A DNA stretch of 64,000 bases from Ureibacillus xyleni (GCF_900217795.1 NZ_OBMQ01000002.1:299025-363024), one strand, 5' to 3'; positions 28,462 to 37,893 are shown, numbered from the stretch's first letter. Translations and numbers: made by a program. Notes: a model not told the origin generated them from the sequence alone.

Positions 28462-28791
28462 ATGAGTGAAAGTAAATTATTAAAATCGGTCGTAATTGGT
28501 GCTTTAGCTGGTGCATTAATAAGTATGTTTGATCGCAAAACGAGAGAACATACAATTGAAACAACAAAAAAAATGAAAGATACTGTTGTTTATTATGCAA
28601 AAAATCGGGAACAGCTACAACAATTAGTTGAAGAAAAAGTGGATGAATTTCAGGAACTTTACGAAAAGGCTTCAGAAAATGTAAATCTTATTGTGAATAA
28701 GGTGGAGGAAGTAAAAGATATACCAAACTCTATCCAAAGTATTGTTAACGATACAAAACAGGCTTTTTCAAATGACGAACCAATAAATTAA
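28462..28791 (+). CDS. YtxH-domain protein
   Basis: A 109-residue protein with a short N-terminal hydrophobic segment (VVIGALAGALISMF), then a basic DRKTREHT and a long amphipathic helix, the layout of YtxH/general-stress type proteins. Probably membrane-anchored with the coil in the cytosol. GGGAGG precedes ATG. It lies 15 bases upstream of the YihY gene, so co-transcription is likely. Confidence 0.75.
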   Translation: MSESKLLKSVVIGALAGALISMFDRKTREHTIETTKKMKDTVVYYAKNREQLQQLVEEKVDEFQELYEKASENVNLIVNKVEEVKDIPNSIQSIVNDTKQAFSNDEPIN

Positions 28792-28806
28792 TAGTGAAGA
28801 AGGGAA

Positions 28807-29757
28807 GTGGGTATCGTTTTGCGTGAACAGAAAAAAACCTCTCAAAACGATGTACTATCAATTGTAAATTCTTTTCTTGAGCCGGATATGTCCAAAGTTG
28901 ATGTAACGACTACAAAAGGATTTATACAAGATTTAATTGTACGAATGAGAGTAGTTGATATATCTGGAATGGGCGCTCAATTAGCCTACTTCTTTTTATT
29001 ATCTTTTTTTCCTTTATTAATTTTTACTGTAACGTTACTACCGTACTTAAATTTGGATGAAGAACATGTATTTGACTTTATTCAAACGATTGTTCCAACT
29101 GAAGTGTTTTTATTAACTCAAGGTACATTAACTGAAATATTGACAACCCATAATGGCGGAGGATTGCTTGGGATAGGTATTGTTGGAACAATTTGGTCTG
29201 CTTCAAGAGGGGTAAATGCGTTAATCAAAACATTACATCATACTTACGATACAAAACCTAGGCCAGGTTTTATTAATCGAGCATGGTCCTTAATATTTAC
29301 TATTTCATTAGTCATTGTCATTTTATTGGCTTTAACCATTCCCATCTTTGGACATCATTTTGGTTTTGCGCTATTTAGTTATTTAGGCGTAGAGGAAAAT
29401 TTCGCTGATTTTTGGAAATATGTAAGTTGGTTCCTTCCACCAACATTAATTTTTTGTGTACTTTCTTTGATGTTTTGGGTCATTCCTAATACAGATCCAA
29501 GATTGCATTTTATTAGTGTTATTCCTGGAGCTTTATTTTCGACGGTTTCATGGGTCCTTTTAATTTATGCATTTTCCTATTACGTTAATAACTTCGGAAA
29601 TTTCACTTCTACCTATGGGAGCATTGCTGGGGTTATTATTCTAATGCTTTGGCTCTATTTTACCGGAATGATTTTAATTTTTGGTGGGTTGTTAAATGCT
29701 TCAATGCAAAAGAGAAAATTGGTGAAGAAAGAGAAACGAAAAAAAAGCTTTCGCTAG
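28807..29757 (+). CDS. YihY/BrkB-family membrane protein
   Basis: A 316-residue protein with about six transmembrane helices. Family features are SGMGAQLAYFFLLSFFPLLIF, SASRGVNALIKTLHHTYD, PGALFSTVSWVLLIYAFSYYVNNF and the TSTYGSIAGVIILMLWLYF end. These proteins are often labelled ribonuclease BN by error; the real role is an uncharacterised membrane function. No ATG fits the start. GTG 28807 is used, but TTG 28819 is an alternative. The stop lies inside the terminator stem. Confidence 0.85.
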   Translation: MGIVLREQKKTSQNDVLSIVNSFLEPDMSKVDVTTTKGFIQDLIVRMRVVDISGMGAQLAYFFLLSFFPLLIFTVTLLPYLNLDEEHVFDFIQTIVPTEVFLLTQGTLTEILTTHNGGGLLGIGIVGTIWSASRGVNALIKTLHHTYDTKPRPGFINRAWSLIFTISLVIVILLALTIPIFGHHFGFALFSYLGVEENFADFWKYVSWFLPPTLIFCVLSLMFWVIPNTDPRLHFISVIPGALFSTVSWVLLIYAFSYYVNNFGNFTSTYGSIAGVIILMLWLYFTGMILIFGGLLNASMQKRKLVKKEKRKKSFR

Positions 29758-29776
29758 CAAGTGGCGAAAGCTTTTC
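29743..29776. terminator. bidirectional terminator
   Basis: A 12-bp perfect stem AAAAGCTTTCGC/GCGAAAGCTTTT between convergent YihY and P-type ATPase genes; its left arm encodes the last YihY residues. Confidence 0.9.
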
Positions 29777-29778
29777 GT

Positions 29779-31677
29779 TTACGATTTTAACATACGGAGC
29801 CCGTTTAAAATGACTAAAATGGTGCTACCTTCATGTCCGATTACTCCAAAAGGTAAATCAACAATTTGAAGGAAGTTAGAAGTAATCAACAGCGCAATGA
29901 CGGCGATGGAGAATATAATATTTTGTTTCACGATTCGTTGCATTTTACGAGCTATCTGAACCGCATGCGCAATTTTAGCTAAATTATTTTTCATTAATAC
30001 TACATCTGCTGTTTCGAGGGCGACATCTGTTCCTCCCCCCATTGCAATTCCAACTGTTGCTGTAGCAAGGGCAGGGGCATCGTTTATTCCGTCTCCAACC
30101 ATCCCAACATATTGATAGTGTTTTAAATAATGTTTGATATGGTTTACTTTTGTCTCAGGTAAGCATTCTGCAATGTACTCATTTACACCGGATTCTTTAG
30201 CGATTGCTTTTGCTGTTTTTTTATTATCACCCGTAAGCATTGCAACTTGAATTCCTAAGTCTTTTAATAACTTTACGGCTTGCTTTGCTTCATCGCGAAC
30301 AGTATCTTTCATTGCAACAAGTAACGCAATGCCCTGATCGTCTCGCATGAATATTACCGTTTTTCCTTCATCGGCGAGTTTCTCTAATGCGTTATTAGCA
30401 AATTGATTTGTCTCTTCAAGGCCTACAAAATCAGGTTTTCCAACTTTGTATAATTGGTTGTATACATTTGCCTTTAAGCCCCAACCAGCAACGTCTTCAA
30501 TTTCGATTCCTTGTAAAGGTTGAATATTAAGTTCTTTTGCATATTTCGTAATTGCTTGTGCTAAAGGATGGTTTGATTGAGATTCAATAGAGGCGAGAAT
30601 CTTTACTGTGTCTTTTAAGTTCAAACCTTCTCTTACAATTACATCTGTCACAACAGGAGTACCAAAAGTTAATGTTCCTGTTTTATCCACAGCAAGTAAC
30701 TTTATTACGGATAAATGTTCTAAATGAATACCACCTTTAAATAGAACACCATTTCGTGCACCATTCGAAATTGCGGCTAAGGTAGCAGGCATTATAGAAG
30801 CAACAAGAGCACAAGGGGAAGCAACGACTAATAACACCATGGCTCTATAAAAGGTTGTCGTCCAATCCCATGCAAGTAAGTAATGGGGTAAAAACATCAT
30901 CAACACAACAGTTACAAGCACAAATTTTACGTAAGTACCTTCAAATTTTTCAATGAATTGTTGAGAAGGTGATTTTTCGCTCTGTGCAGATTGTACAAGA
31001 GTAATGATTTTTTGGAACATAGTTTCAGAGTTAGGTTTCGTCATGTTTATTGTTAATGTTCCATTTAAGTTGACTGTACCTGCATAAACATCATCGCCAA
31101 CTTGTTTTGTCACGGGCATAGATTCACCACTAATTGCGGATTCATCGATAGAAGAAGTTCCTTTAAAGATTTGACCATCAGCAGGAATTCGCTCCCCTGG
31201 TTTAATCAACAGATGATCGCCTACCGTAAGTGAAGATACTGGCACTTTCATAGGCTCAAAACCACCACGAACTAGCCAAGCTTCTTCAGGTTGTAGATTC
31301 ATTAAACTCGAAATTTCTCGTTTATTTTTATTCATGGCATAAGTTTCAAGAGCACCACTAAGGGCGAAAATAAAAATTAATATTGCGCCTTCTGTCCAGT
31401 AACCAATAATTGCAGAACCGATTGCTGCCATTACCATTAACAGCTCAACGTTTAAAGTTTTGTTTTCAATGGTATCTACAATACCTTCTTGTGCTTTTGC
31501 ATAGCCACCAATGAAAAAAGCAGTAATATATGCAATAACGGCAGCAGTACTTAAACCGGTGGATTCCATACGCCAAGCAAGTAGGATGATTAACCCAGAT
31601 GTAAGAGCGGCAATAAGTTCTGTATGTTCCTTTAATTTCTCAATTAAATCAGTATTTTCTCGATTAGAACTATCCAT
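29779..31677 (-). CDS. pfeT: P1B-4-type metal-transporting ATPase (PfeT/FrvA-like)
   Basis: A 632-residue P-type ATPase with no N-terminal metal-binding domain. The membrane ion site has SPCALV, phosphorylation is at DKTGTLTFG, nucleotide-binding HP is in SNHPLAQAI, and hinge is GDGINDAPAL. The last helices carry HEGST, the P1B-4 signature. This fits B. subtilis PfeT (formerly ZosA) and Listeria FrvA, ferrous iron exporters. ATG 31677 (minus) follows AAGGAGG; an upstream ATG would add 17 residues. Two Fur-type boxes precede it, suggesting iron or peroxide control. Confidence 0.85.
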   Translation of the reverse strand: MDSSNRENTDLIEKLKEHTELIAALTSGLIILLAWRMESTGLSTAAVIAYITAFFIGGYAKAQEGIVDTIENKTLNVELLMVMAAIGSAIIGYWTEGAILIFIFALSGALETYAMNKNKREISSLMNLQPEEAWLVRGGFEPMKVPVSSLTVGDHLLIKPGERIPADGQIFKGTSSIDESAISGESMPVTKQVGDDVYAGTVNLNGTLTINMTKPNSETMFQKIITLVQSAQSEKSPSQQFIEKFEGTYVKFVLVTVVLMMFLPHYLLAWDWTTTFYRAMVLLVVASPCALVASIMPATLAAISNGARNGVLFKGGIHLEHLSVIKLLAVDKTGTLTFGTPVVTDVIVREGLNLKDTVKILASIESQSNHPLAQAITKYAKELNIQPLQGIEIEDVAGWGLKANVYNQLYKVGKPDFVGLEETNQFANNALEKLADEGKTVIFMRDDQGIALLVAMKDTVRDEAKQAVKLLKDLGIQVAMLTGDNKKTAKAIAKESGVNEYIAECLPETKVNHIKHYLKHYQYVGMVGDGINDAPALATATVGIAMGGGTDVALETADVVLMKNNLAKIAHAVQIARKMQRIVKQNIIFSIAVIALLITSNFLQIVDLPFGVIGHEGSTILVILNGLRMLKS

Positions 31678-31690
31678 AATAGCCTCCTTA

Positions 31691-31705
31691 TGATAATGAA
31701 TATCA
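31691..31705. promoter_or_regulatory. Fur-type box 1 before the P1B ATPase
   Basis: TGATAATGAATATCA matches the 7-1-7 Fur box (TGATAATNATTATCA) at 13 of the 14 informative positions. It lies 14-28 bases before the start codon, in the leader. It is closer to Fur than to the PerR box (TTATAAT core), but a related regulator is possible. Confidence 0.65.
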
Positions 31706-31731
31706 CTATCAAGACCTTTATAATACAATGA

Positions 31732-31746
31732 TGATAACGATTTTCA
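31732..31746. promoter_or_regulatory. Fur-type box 2 before the P1B ATPase
   Basis: TGATAACGATTTTCA matches the 7-1-7 Fur box at 12 of 14 informative positions. It lies 27 bases upstream of box 1, near the expected promoter of the minus-strand gene. Confidence 0.55.
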
Positions 31747-31847
31747 TTTGCTTTACAAATATAATTTAATTCTTATTAATTTAAAATAATTATAATATAG
31801 GGGTGGGCTATTGTAAATGAATATTACAAGAAGACTATTTGGACAAG

Positions 31848-31887
31848 AGAAAAACCCATAAGAATTTTAATATTCTTACGGGTTTCA
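31848..31887 (-). terminator. fumarase terminator
   Basis: On the minus strand, AAACCCGTAAGAAT pairs with ATTCTTATGGGTTT and a T-run follows, about 30 bases after the fumarase stop. Confidence 0.85.
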
Positions 31888-31916
31888 ATTCGATTTAATA
31901 ATGAAATTTTATAAAA

Positions 31917-33467
31917 TTAAAATACACGCTCAGCGTACTGAGATAATTTATCTAATGAAGATTTTTCAACGTCTGCATGTAATGAGTTACCATGAGAGTC
32001 CATCGTTACTACAGCAGTGAAGTCTTCAACAGTTAAGTGCCACATAGCTTCTGGAATACCGAATTCTTGTAAATCTACACCGTCTACAGATTTGATACAG
32101 TCTGCATAGTATTGTGCAGCTCCACCAATTGCATTTAAGTATACGCCACCGTGTTCTTGTAGTGCAGCAAGAGTTTTTGGACCCATACCACCTTTACCGA
32201 TAACAGCGCGGATTCCGAATTTTTTCATGATATCGCCTTGGTATGGCTCCTCACGAATAGATGTTGTTGGTCCTGCAGCTTTTACTGTCCAGTTACCGTT
32301 TTCGTCTTTCGCCATTACTGGACCACAGTGATAAATAACTTGGCCATTTAGATCAACTGGTGCATCATGGCTCATTAAGTGGTGGTGGATTGCGTCACGA
32401 CCAGTGTACATACGACCGCTGATTTTTACAACGTCTCCAACTTTTAATTCACGAATTTGTTCTTCAGTAATAGGCGCTCTTAATTCTACTACTTTATTTT
32501 CTGATTTTGTTTCTTCTTTTGGCTCATCGCGGAAAGTTACTCTTTCGCCTTCTGTGTAGTGCCATTTTTTAATTTCGCCTGTCGTTGCATCAATATCGAT
32601 TGCCATACGACGATAAGCCCAACAATTATAAGCTACAGAAACGAAGAATGAAGCTGGTAGACGGTGACCTACTCCAATTTTACAACCTAGTAAAGTTGCT
32701 TCACCACCGAAGCCCATTGTTCCTACGCCAAAAGTGTTTGCTTTTTCTACGATATATTCTTCAAGTTTCGCTAAGTCTTCATTTGGATTTACATCATCAA
32801 CATGACGGAATAATTGTTCTTTTGCAAGATCATATCCAGAAGAACGGTCTCCACCAATTCCAACTCCGATGAAACCTGCAGAACAGCCTTGTCCTTGAGC
32901 TTGCCATACAGAGTGAAGAATACATTTGCGGATACCATCTAAGTCACGACCTGCACGGCCAAGACCTTCTAATTCACAAGGTAAGCTGTATTGGATGTTT
33001 TTATTTTCACAACCGCCACCTTTAAGAATTAATTTTACTTCAATGTAATCGTTTTCCCATTGTTCAAATTTGATAACAGGGAAGCCATCGCCTAAATTAT
33101 CTCCACTGTTCTTACCAGTTAATGAATCAACTGCGTTTGGACGTAATTTTGCATCTTTAGAAGCTTGTACAATCGCATTTTTGATAGCTGCTTTAACTTC
33201 TAATTGGTTTACGCCCACTGGAGTTTTTACTTTAAATGTAGGTAAACCTGTATCCTGACAGATTGGAGATACGTTATCTTCAGCCATAACGATATTGTTT
33301 GTAATTGTGTCTAAGCTCATTGCAGCACGAGTTCCAGCATTTTCAGCTTCTTTTGCTTTTTTAATCGCACGACGAACGTCTGTTGGTAAATTTGTTGATG
33401 TTTCACTTACTAGATCGTATAAACTTTTTTCTAAAGTTTGTAAGTAAGAAGTTGCTACTTGTGACAT
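31917..33467 (-). CDS. fumA: class I (iron-sulfur) fumarate hydratase
   Basis: A 516-residue single-chain class I fumarase that interconverts fumarate and malate in the TCA cycle. The N-terminal alpha part holds cluster cysteines in SPICQDTG, GQGCSAGFIG and LLGCKIG. The C-terminal beta part holds GDVVKISGRMYTGRDAIHH and the IGKGGMG loop. The [4Fe-4S] cluster is oxygen-sensitive, unlike class II FumC. A GGGGGGAAAA site precedes ATG. Monocistronic. B. subtilis uses the class II enzyme, so this marks a lineage difference. Confidence 0.93.
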   Translation of the reverse strand: MSQVATSYLQTLEKSLYDLVSETSTNLPTDVRRAIKKAKEAENAGTRAAMSLDTITNNIVMAEDNVSPICQDTGLPTFKVKTPVGVNQLEVKAAIKNAIVQASKDAKLRPNAVDSLTGKNSGDNLGDGFPVIKFEQWENDYIEVKLILKGGGCENKNIQYSLPCELEGLGRAGRDLDGIRKCILHSVWQAQGQGCSAGFIGVGIGGDRSSGYDLAKEQLFRHVDDVNPNEDLAKLEEYIVEKANTFGVGTMGFGGEATLLGCKIGVGHRLPASFFVSVAYNCWAYRRMAIDIDATTGEIKKWHYTEGERVTFRDEPKEETKSENKVVELRAPITEEQIRELKVGDVVKISGRMYTGRDAIHHHLMSHDAPVDLNGQVIYHCGPVMAKDENGNWTVKAAGPTTSIREEPYQGDIMKKFGIRAVIGKGGMGPKTLAALQEHGGVYLNAIGGAAQYYADCIKSVDGVDLQEFGIPEAMWHLTVEDFTAVVTMDSHGNSLHADVEKSSLDKLSQYAERVF

Positions 33468-33603
33468 TAATATTTTCCCCCCAGAAAATCTTAAAATTTC
33501 TAATCCTTTTATATTATACTCTTTTAATTTAGCGAAAAAAAGAGTGATAGGTATTTATCAATTTGTAAAATAGAAATTTCCTATTTTCATAGAATAAGGT
33601 CTA

Positions 33604-33641
33604 TAAAAAATCCATCCCAAGTTATTCCTTTGATGGATTTT
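33604..33641 (-). terminator. minus-strand terminator
   Basis: AAAATCCATC pairs with GATGGATTTT across a loop, with a T-run on the minus strand, after the 65-aa gene. Confidence 0.8.
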
Positions 33642-33648
33642 CATTTCT

Positions 33649-33846
33649 TTATTCTTTTGTAAATTCATTTCGATTGTGGAACTGGTCCATTTTCTCTTCT
33701 ACATCATCGATAATTTTTATTAATCTGTCGATGTCTTCTAAATCTGCTGTTTCAGGATCGATTGCATCTAAAACTTCAACAAAAATTTGAAGACGCTCTT
33801 TTAAGTAGTTTACTTGTTTATTTTTATCTGTAATCGAGTTCGACAT
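33649..33846 (-). CDS. small helical protein, SE1561-like
   Basis: A 65-residue cytosolic, acidic, fully helical protein (VNYLKERLQIFVEVLDAIDPE then DLEDIDRLIKIIDDVEEKM). The pattern resembles the small SE1561 family found in staphylococci and bacilli, of unknown function; the family name is from memory and moderately sure. An AAGAGGTGG site precedes ATG and a terminator follows. Confidence 0.65.
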   Translation of the reverse strand: MSNSITDKNKQVNYLKERLQIFVEVLDAIDPETADLEDIDRLIKIIDDVEEKMDQFHNRNEFTKE

Positions 33847-33962
33847 AAATCCACCTCTTTCGTCATGAACATCATAACTAAATTATAGCCAATGTTCAAA
33901 TAAATTAATAAAAATAAAAATTTTATTTCTGAATATTTACAATCTTCTTAAAATATGATAAA

Positions 33963-34147
33963 TTGATAATATCAAATAAGCAAAGGGGATGGTCGGAAAG
34001 GAATGCTCACTTCAATAGGAAAAGGAGGGAGTTTAAACAATCTTTCGGCTATCTATGTGCCGATTCAGTGTTTATACAACTTAAAATGGAGTTAAATGAA
34101 ATGTGAAGACCCTAGTGTAAATCTTTGTTGATACACTGGGGTTTTTT
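33963..34147 (+). ncRNA. orphan transcription unit, candidate small RNA or peptide mRNA
   Basis: A strong plus-strand terminator at 34109-34147 has no gene before it. Upstream lie TTTACA near 33937 with TAAATT 17 bases on, a 13-bp palindrome TTGATAATATCAA (33963-33975), and two purine-rich ribosome-site-like stretches. A 30-codon frame from ATG 34003 (MLTSIGKGGSLNNL...) is possible but has poor ribosome-site spacing. Whether the product is RNA or peptide is open. Confidence 0.4.
34109..34147 (+). terminator. terminator of the orphan unit
   Basis: An 11-bp stem ACCCTAGTGTA/TACACTGGGGT followed by TTTTTT, 75 bases before the MFS gene. Confidence 0.9.
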
Positions 34148-34221
34148 GTTGTGATTTTTAAAGCTATTTTTATAGCATTATGTTAATATAGTACGGAATT
34201 ATTGGTGAGACGGAGGATAAA

Positions 34222-35397
34222 ATGGTCACAGCAGATAAATATGAACAACGTAGATTTTGGATATTAGTCTTAATTGTGTCAATTTCAGGGTTTTCCCAAG
34301 GGATGTTATTGCCTTTAATCTCCGTAATTTTTGAAACAGATGGAGTTTCATCAACTTTAAACGGTTTAAATGCAACGGGACTATACATAGGTACTTTATT
34401 AATCTCACCGTTTATCGAACAACCTTTAAGGAGATTTGGATATAAGCCAATTATAATCGTTGGTGGTGCAGTTGTATTTACAGCCTTATTAATGTTCCCT
34501 CTATGGCAAAATGTCATGTTTTGGTTTGTATTACGTTTGTTAATTGGAGTAGGAGATCACTGCCTTCATTATTCAACTCAAACCTGGTTAACGAGCACTG
34601 CTAAACAAGGGAATATCGGAAAGAGTATGGCGATTTACGGATTAGCATTTGGTGTTGGGTTTGCAGTCGGGCCGTTAATGGTGCCAATGGTGAAAGTTTC
34701 GCAAAGCTTACCATTTATTGTGTCATCCGCTCTTTGTTTGTTTGCATGGTTGTTTGTATTTTTCATTCGCAATGAAAAACCAGAAGTTTTAAAAGGCGAC
34801 AGTAAGGAAACGAATAGCTTTAGTAGATATAAATTATCTTTTAAATATGCATGGGTTGCATTTTTACCTCCTTTTGTATACGGCATACTAGAAACATCTC
34901 TAAATGCATTGTTTCCGGTATATGCGCTACGTAAAGATTTTGATGTGTCAATGGTTTCGATTATTTTAGCATCTTTCTCAATTGGAGCAATTGTTACACA
35001 AATTCCAATAGGTATTTTAGGTGATAAAATTGGTAGACGGAAAGTGATTTTAATTGGCATGTTAGTTGGTGCAATACTGTTTGCAGTTGGGAGCCAATTC
35101 GAGCATTCAGAAATTCTTGTTTTAGCTACATTTTTAGTTTCAGGAATGTTTCTCGGATCCTTATTTTCATTAGGAATTACGTACATGGCTGATTTAACTC
35201 CAAAAGAGCTACTGCCAACTGGGAACCTTTTATGCGGGATTTTCTTTAGTTTGGGCAGTTTATTCGGTCCATTTATCGGCGGATTATATTTACAATTAGT
35301 GGATACGGTTAGTTTCTTATTGTTTATTTCGATTATGTTGTTTATTATTTACTTTATTATATTGTTGTTAGGGAATAAGAGATTAGAAGCGAGGTAG
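34222..35397 (+). CDS. major facilitator superfamily transporter
   Basis: A 391-residue transporter with 12 predicted transmembrane helices in two halves. The conserved loop 2-3 is variant (LRRFGYKPIII), and the second-half loop GDKIGRRKVILIG is a clear MFS motif A. The drug-exporter-like pattern does not identify a substrate. ACGGAGGA precedes ATG. Its stop is within the following terminator stem. Transcribed alone. Confidence 0.85.
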   Translation: MVTADKYEQRRFWILVLIVSISGFSQGMLLPLISVIFETDGVSSTLNGLNATGLYIGTLLISPFIEQPLRRFGYKPIIIVGGAVVFTALLMFPLWQNVMFWFVLRLLIGVGDHCLHYSTQTWLTSTAKQGNIGKSMAIYGLAFGVGFAVGPLMVPMVKVSQSLPFIVSSALCLFAWLFVFFIRNEKPEVLKGDSKETNSFSRYKLSFKYAWVAFLPPFVYGILETSLNALFPVYALRKDFDVSMVSIILASFSIGAIVTQIPIGILGDKIGRRKVILIGMLVGAILFAVGSQFEHSEILVLATFLVSGMFLGSLFSLGITYMADLTPKELLPTGNLLCGIFFSLGSLFGPFIGGLYLQLVDTVSFLLFISIMLFIIYFIILLLGNKRLEAR

Positions 35398-35421
35398 GGG
35401 AAATACACCCCTACCTTTTTT
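35392..35421 (+). terminator. rho-independent terminator
   Basis: A 9-bp stem AGGTAGGGG/CCCCTACCT plus TTTTTT; the MFS stop codon lies in the left arm. Confidence 0.9.
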
Positions 35422-35430
35422 GCATATTAA

Positions 35431-35466
35431 AAAAAGCTTTGCACGAAATTCACATGCAAAGCTTCT
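35431..35466 (-). terminator. terminator of the carboxynorspermidine operon
   Basis: Stem AAGCTTTGCA/TGCAAAGCTT with a T-run on the minus strand, 42 bases after the nspC stop. Confidence 0.85.
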
Positions 35467-35507
35467 AAATTGTATTGAATTGTCAGAATTGTTTGTGTAC
35501 CGGGCAC

Positions 35508-36647
35508 TTAGCTTAATCTGTTTCGATAATCTTCGTAACCGAACTGACGAACGACTTTAACGCCTTCTTCTTCGTTGTATAGGCAAATACTTGGTAAGTT
35601 TACACCATTGAACATATGATTTTTTACCATTGTATAGTGAGCCATGTCAGTGAAAACAATTTTGTCTCCAGCTTTTAAAGGTTCATCAAATGAATAATCT
35701 CCAATGACATCTCCAGCTAGACAAGTCATTCCACCTAAGCGATATGTGTAAGCTTTATCATTTGGAGTACTTGCACCGATAATTTGTGGACGGTAAGGCA
35801 TTTCTAGTACGTCTGGCATATGACATGTTGCAGAAGTATCTAAAATGGCAATTTCCATTCCGTTTTTCACTACATCAAGAACTGTTGTTACTAAGTAACC
35901 AGTGTTTAAAGCAATTGCTTCACCTGGCTCTAAAATAACATGTACGTCATATTTCTCTTGAATGTAGTTAATGATATTCACAAGTTTATCCACATCATAA
36001 TCTGGACGAGTAATATGGTGACCACCACCAAAATTTACCCATTTCATTTGATGCAAATAAGGACCGTATTTTTCCTCGAAATGAGGGATAATACGTTCTA
36101 ACACGTCTGAGTTTTGTTCACACATTGCGTGGAAGTGAATTCCTTCAACACCATCTAGTTCATCTGGACGGAAAGATTCAAAAGGAATTCCTAAGCGTGA
36201 GTTCAATGCACATGGATCATATAACTCAGTTTCTACTTCTGAATATCCAGGATTTACACGTAAACCAATTGAAACGTGCTTGTCTAAACTTTGTACTTTT
36301 TCTTTGTACTTGTTTAATTGGTCAAAAGAGTTGAATACGATATGGTCAACATATTTTAAGTATTCATCAATCTCATGTTCAGCATAAGCTGGAGCATAAG
36401 CGTGAACTTCTTTGCCAAACTCTTCAAACCCGAGGCGTGCTTCAAATAAAGAACTTGAAGTAATCCCTTTTAGAAATTGACGCACCATTGGGAAAGTCGA
36501 AAACATCGAAAACCCTTTTAATGCTAATAAAATATCACAGCCAGTACGGTCTTGAACTGATTTTAGTATTTCTAAGTTGCGCATAAGCAAACGCTCGTCC
36601 ACCACATAGCTTGGTGACGGCGCTTGATTCCAATCAATTGTCTTCAT
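35508..36647 (-). CDS. nspC: carboxynorspermidine/carboxyspermidine decarboxylase
   Basis: A 379-residue PLP enzyme of the alanine racemase/ornithine decarboxylase fold that removes CO2 from carboxy(nor)spermidine to make the polyamine. The PLP lysine is K44 in LLALKGFSMF. A glycine-rich phosphate loop WVNFGGGHH and the LEPGEAIALN segment follow, and the C-terminal active-site region has DTSATCHMPD. Its ATG follows the stop of the synthase gene without a gap. Confidence 0.92.
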   Translation of the reverse strand: MKTIDWNQAPSPSYVVDERLLMRNLEILKSVQDRTGCDILLALKGFSMFSTFPMVRQFLKGITSSSLFEARLGFEEFGKEVHAYAPAYAEHEIDEYLKYVDHIVFNSFDQLNKYKEKVQSLDKHVSIGLRVNPGYSEVETELYDPCALNSRLGIPFESFRPDELDGVEGIHFHAMCEQNSDVLERIIPHFEEKYGPYLHQMKWVNFGGGHHITRPDYDVDKLVNIINYIQEKYDVHVILEPGEAIALNTGYLVTTVLDVVKNGMEIAILDTSATCHMPDVLEMPYRPQIIGASTPNDKAYTYRLGGMTCLAGDVIGDYSFDEPLKAGDKIVFTDMAHYTMVKNHMFNGVNLPSICLYNEEEGVKVVRQFGYEDYRNRLS

Positions 36648-37871
36648 TTACTTTGCCTCTTTTTCTAGGTCAAGGTCAACAAGTTCAGGATTATGACTTT
36701 CTTGCCATGGAAGACCCCATTTATTTAGTGCTTCCATGAATGGATCTGGATCGAACTCTTCTACGTTCCATACACCTGGTTTTTGCCACTCGCCGTTCAT
36801 TACAAGCATTGCACCTATCATTGCTGGTACTCCAGTTGTATATGAAATTGCTTGTGAACCAACTTCACGGTAACATTCTTCATGGTCACATACGTTATAA
36901 ACATAGTACGTTTTTTCTTCACCATCTTTAATTCCACGGAAAATACATCCGATGTTCGTTTTACCTTTAGTGCGTGGTCCAAGAGAAGCTGGATCTGGTA
37001 AAACAGCTTTTAAGAATTGAAGTGGTTGAATCATTTGACCTTCAAATTCGATTGGTTCGATTGAAGTCATCCCAACGTTTTCTAAAACATTTAAATGCGT
37101 AATATATTTTTGAGAGAAAGTCATCCAGAAACGGATTTGTTTAATGCCTTTAATGTTTTTCGCTAAAGATTCTAATTCTTCATGATATAGAAGGTACATA
37201 TCTTTAGGGCCGATTTCTGGGAAGTTATATACTTCTTTGAATTCTAGTGGTTCAGTTTCAACCCACTCGCCTTCTTTCCAGTAGCGTCCATTTGCAGTAA
37301 TTTCGCGAATGTTAATTTCTGGGTTGAAGTTTGTAGCGAATGGATAGCCGTGGTCACCAGCGTTCGCATCTAAAATATCGATATAGTGAATTTCGTCAAA
37401 ATGATGTTTCAATGCATAAGCAGAGAATACACCTGTTACGCCTGGGTCAAATCCACTTCCTAAAAGTGCAGTAAGACCTGCTTTTTCAAACTTTTCTTTG
37501 TAAGCCCATTGCCATTTATATTCAAATTTAGCTGTTTCAGGTGGCTCGTAGTTTGCTGTATCTACATAGTGCACACCTGTTTCTAAACATGCATCCATAA
37601 TTGTTAAATCTTGATATGGTAAAGCAACGTTAATTACCACATCTGGTTTAAATCCATTGATTAATTCAACTAGTTCTTCGACGTTATCCGCATCTACCTG
37701 TGCAGTATGGATAATTGTTTTACCGCCGTCTAATTTTTCTTTTAAAGCATCACATTTTGATTTTGTTCGACTTGCGATCATAATCTCTTCGAATACTTCC
37801 GAGTTTTGCACACATTTGTGTACTACTACACTAGCTACTCCGCCAGCTCCAATAATCAATGCTTTACCCAA
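36648..37871 (-). CDS. carboxynorspermidine synthase (saccharopine dehydrogenase family)
   Basis: A 407-residue NAD(P)-dependent enzyme that condenses L-aspartate semialdehyde with putrescine or diaminopropane. The N-terminal Rossmann start is GKALIIGAGGVASVVVHK; GSGFDPGVTGVFSAYA and the late YTTGVPAMIGAMLV are family segments. The start is taken as TTG 37871 (minus), giving the usual GKALIIGAGG start after a GGGGG site. With nspC this is the alternative spermidine pathway that needs no decarboxylated SAM. Confidence 0.88.
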   Translation of the reverse strand: MGKALIIGAGGVASVVVHKCVQNSEVFEEIMIASRTKSKCDALKEKLDGGKTIIHTAQVDADNVEELVELINGFKPDVVINVALPYQDLTIMDACLETGVHYVDTANYEPPETAKFEYKWQWAYKEKFEKAGLTALLGSGFDPGVTGVFSAYALKHHFDEIHYIDILDANAGDHGYPFATNFNPEINIREITANGRYWKEGEWVETEPLEFKEVYNFPEIGPKDMYLLYHEELESLAKNIKGIKQIRFWMTFSQKYITHLNVLENVGMTSIEPIEFEGQMIQPLQFLKAVLPDPASLGPRTKGKTNIGCIFRGIKDGEEKTYYVYNVCDHEECYREVGSQAISYTTGVPAMIGAMLVMNGEWQKPGVWNVEEFDPDPFMEALNKWGLPWQESHNPELVDLDLEKEAK

Positions 37872-37893
37872 TTCTTTATAACCCCCTAAATAA

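Noticed and set aside
34003..34095. 30-residue peptide gene as a firm annotation
   Set aside because: Ribosome-site spacing is poor and no family is recognised; kept only as a possibility within the orphan unit.
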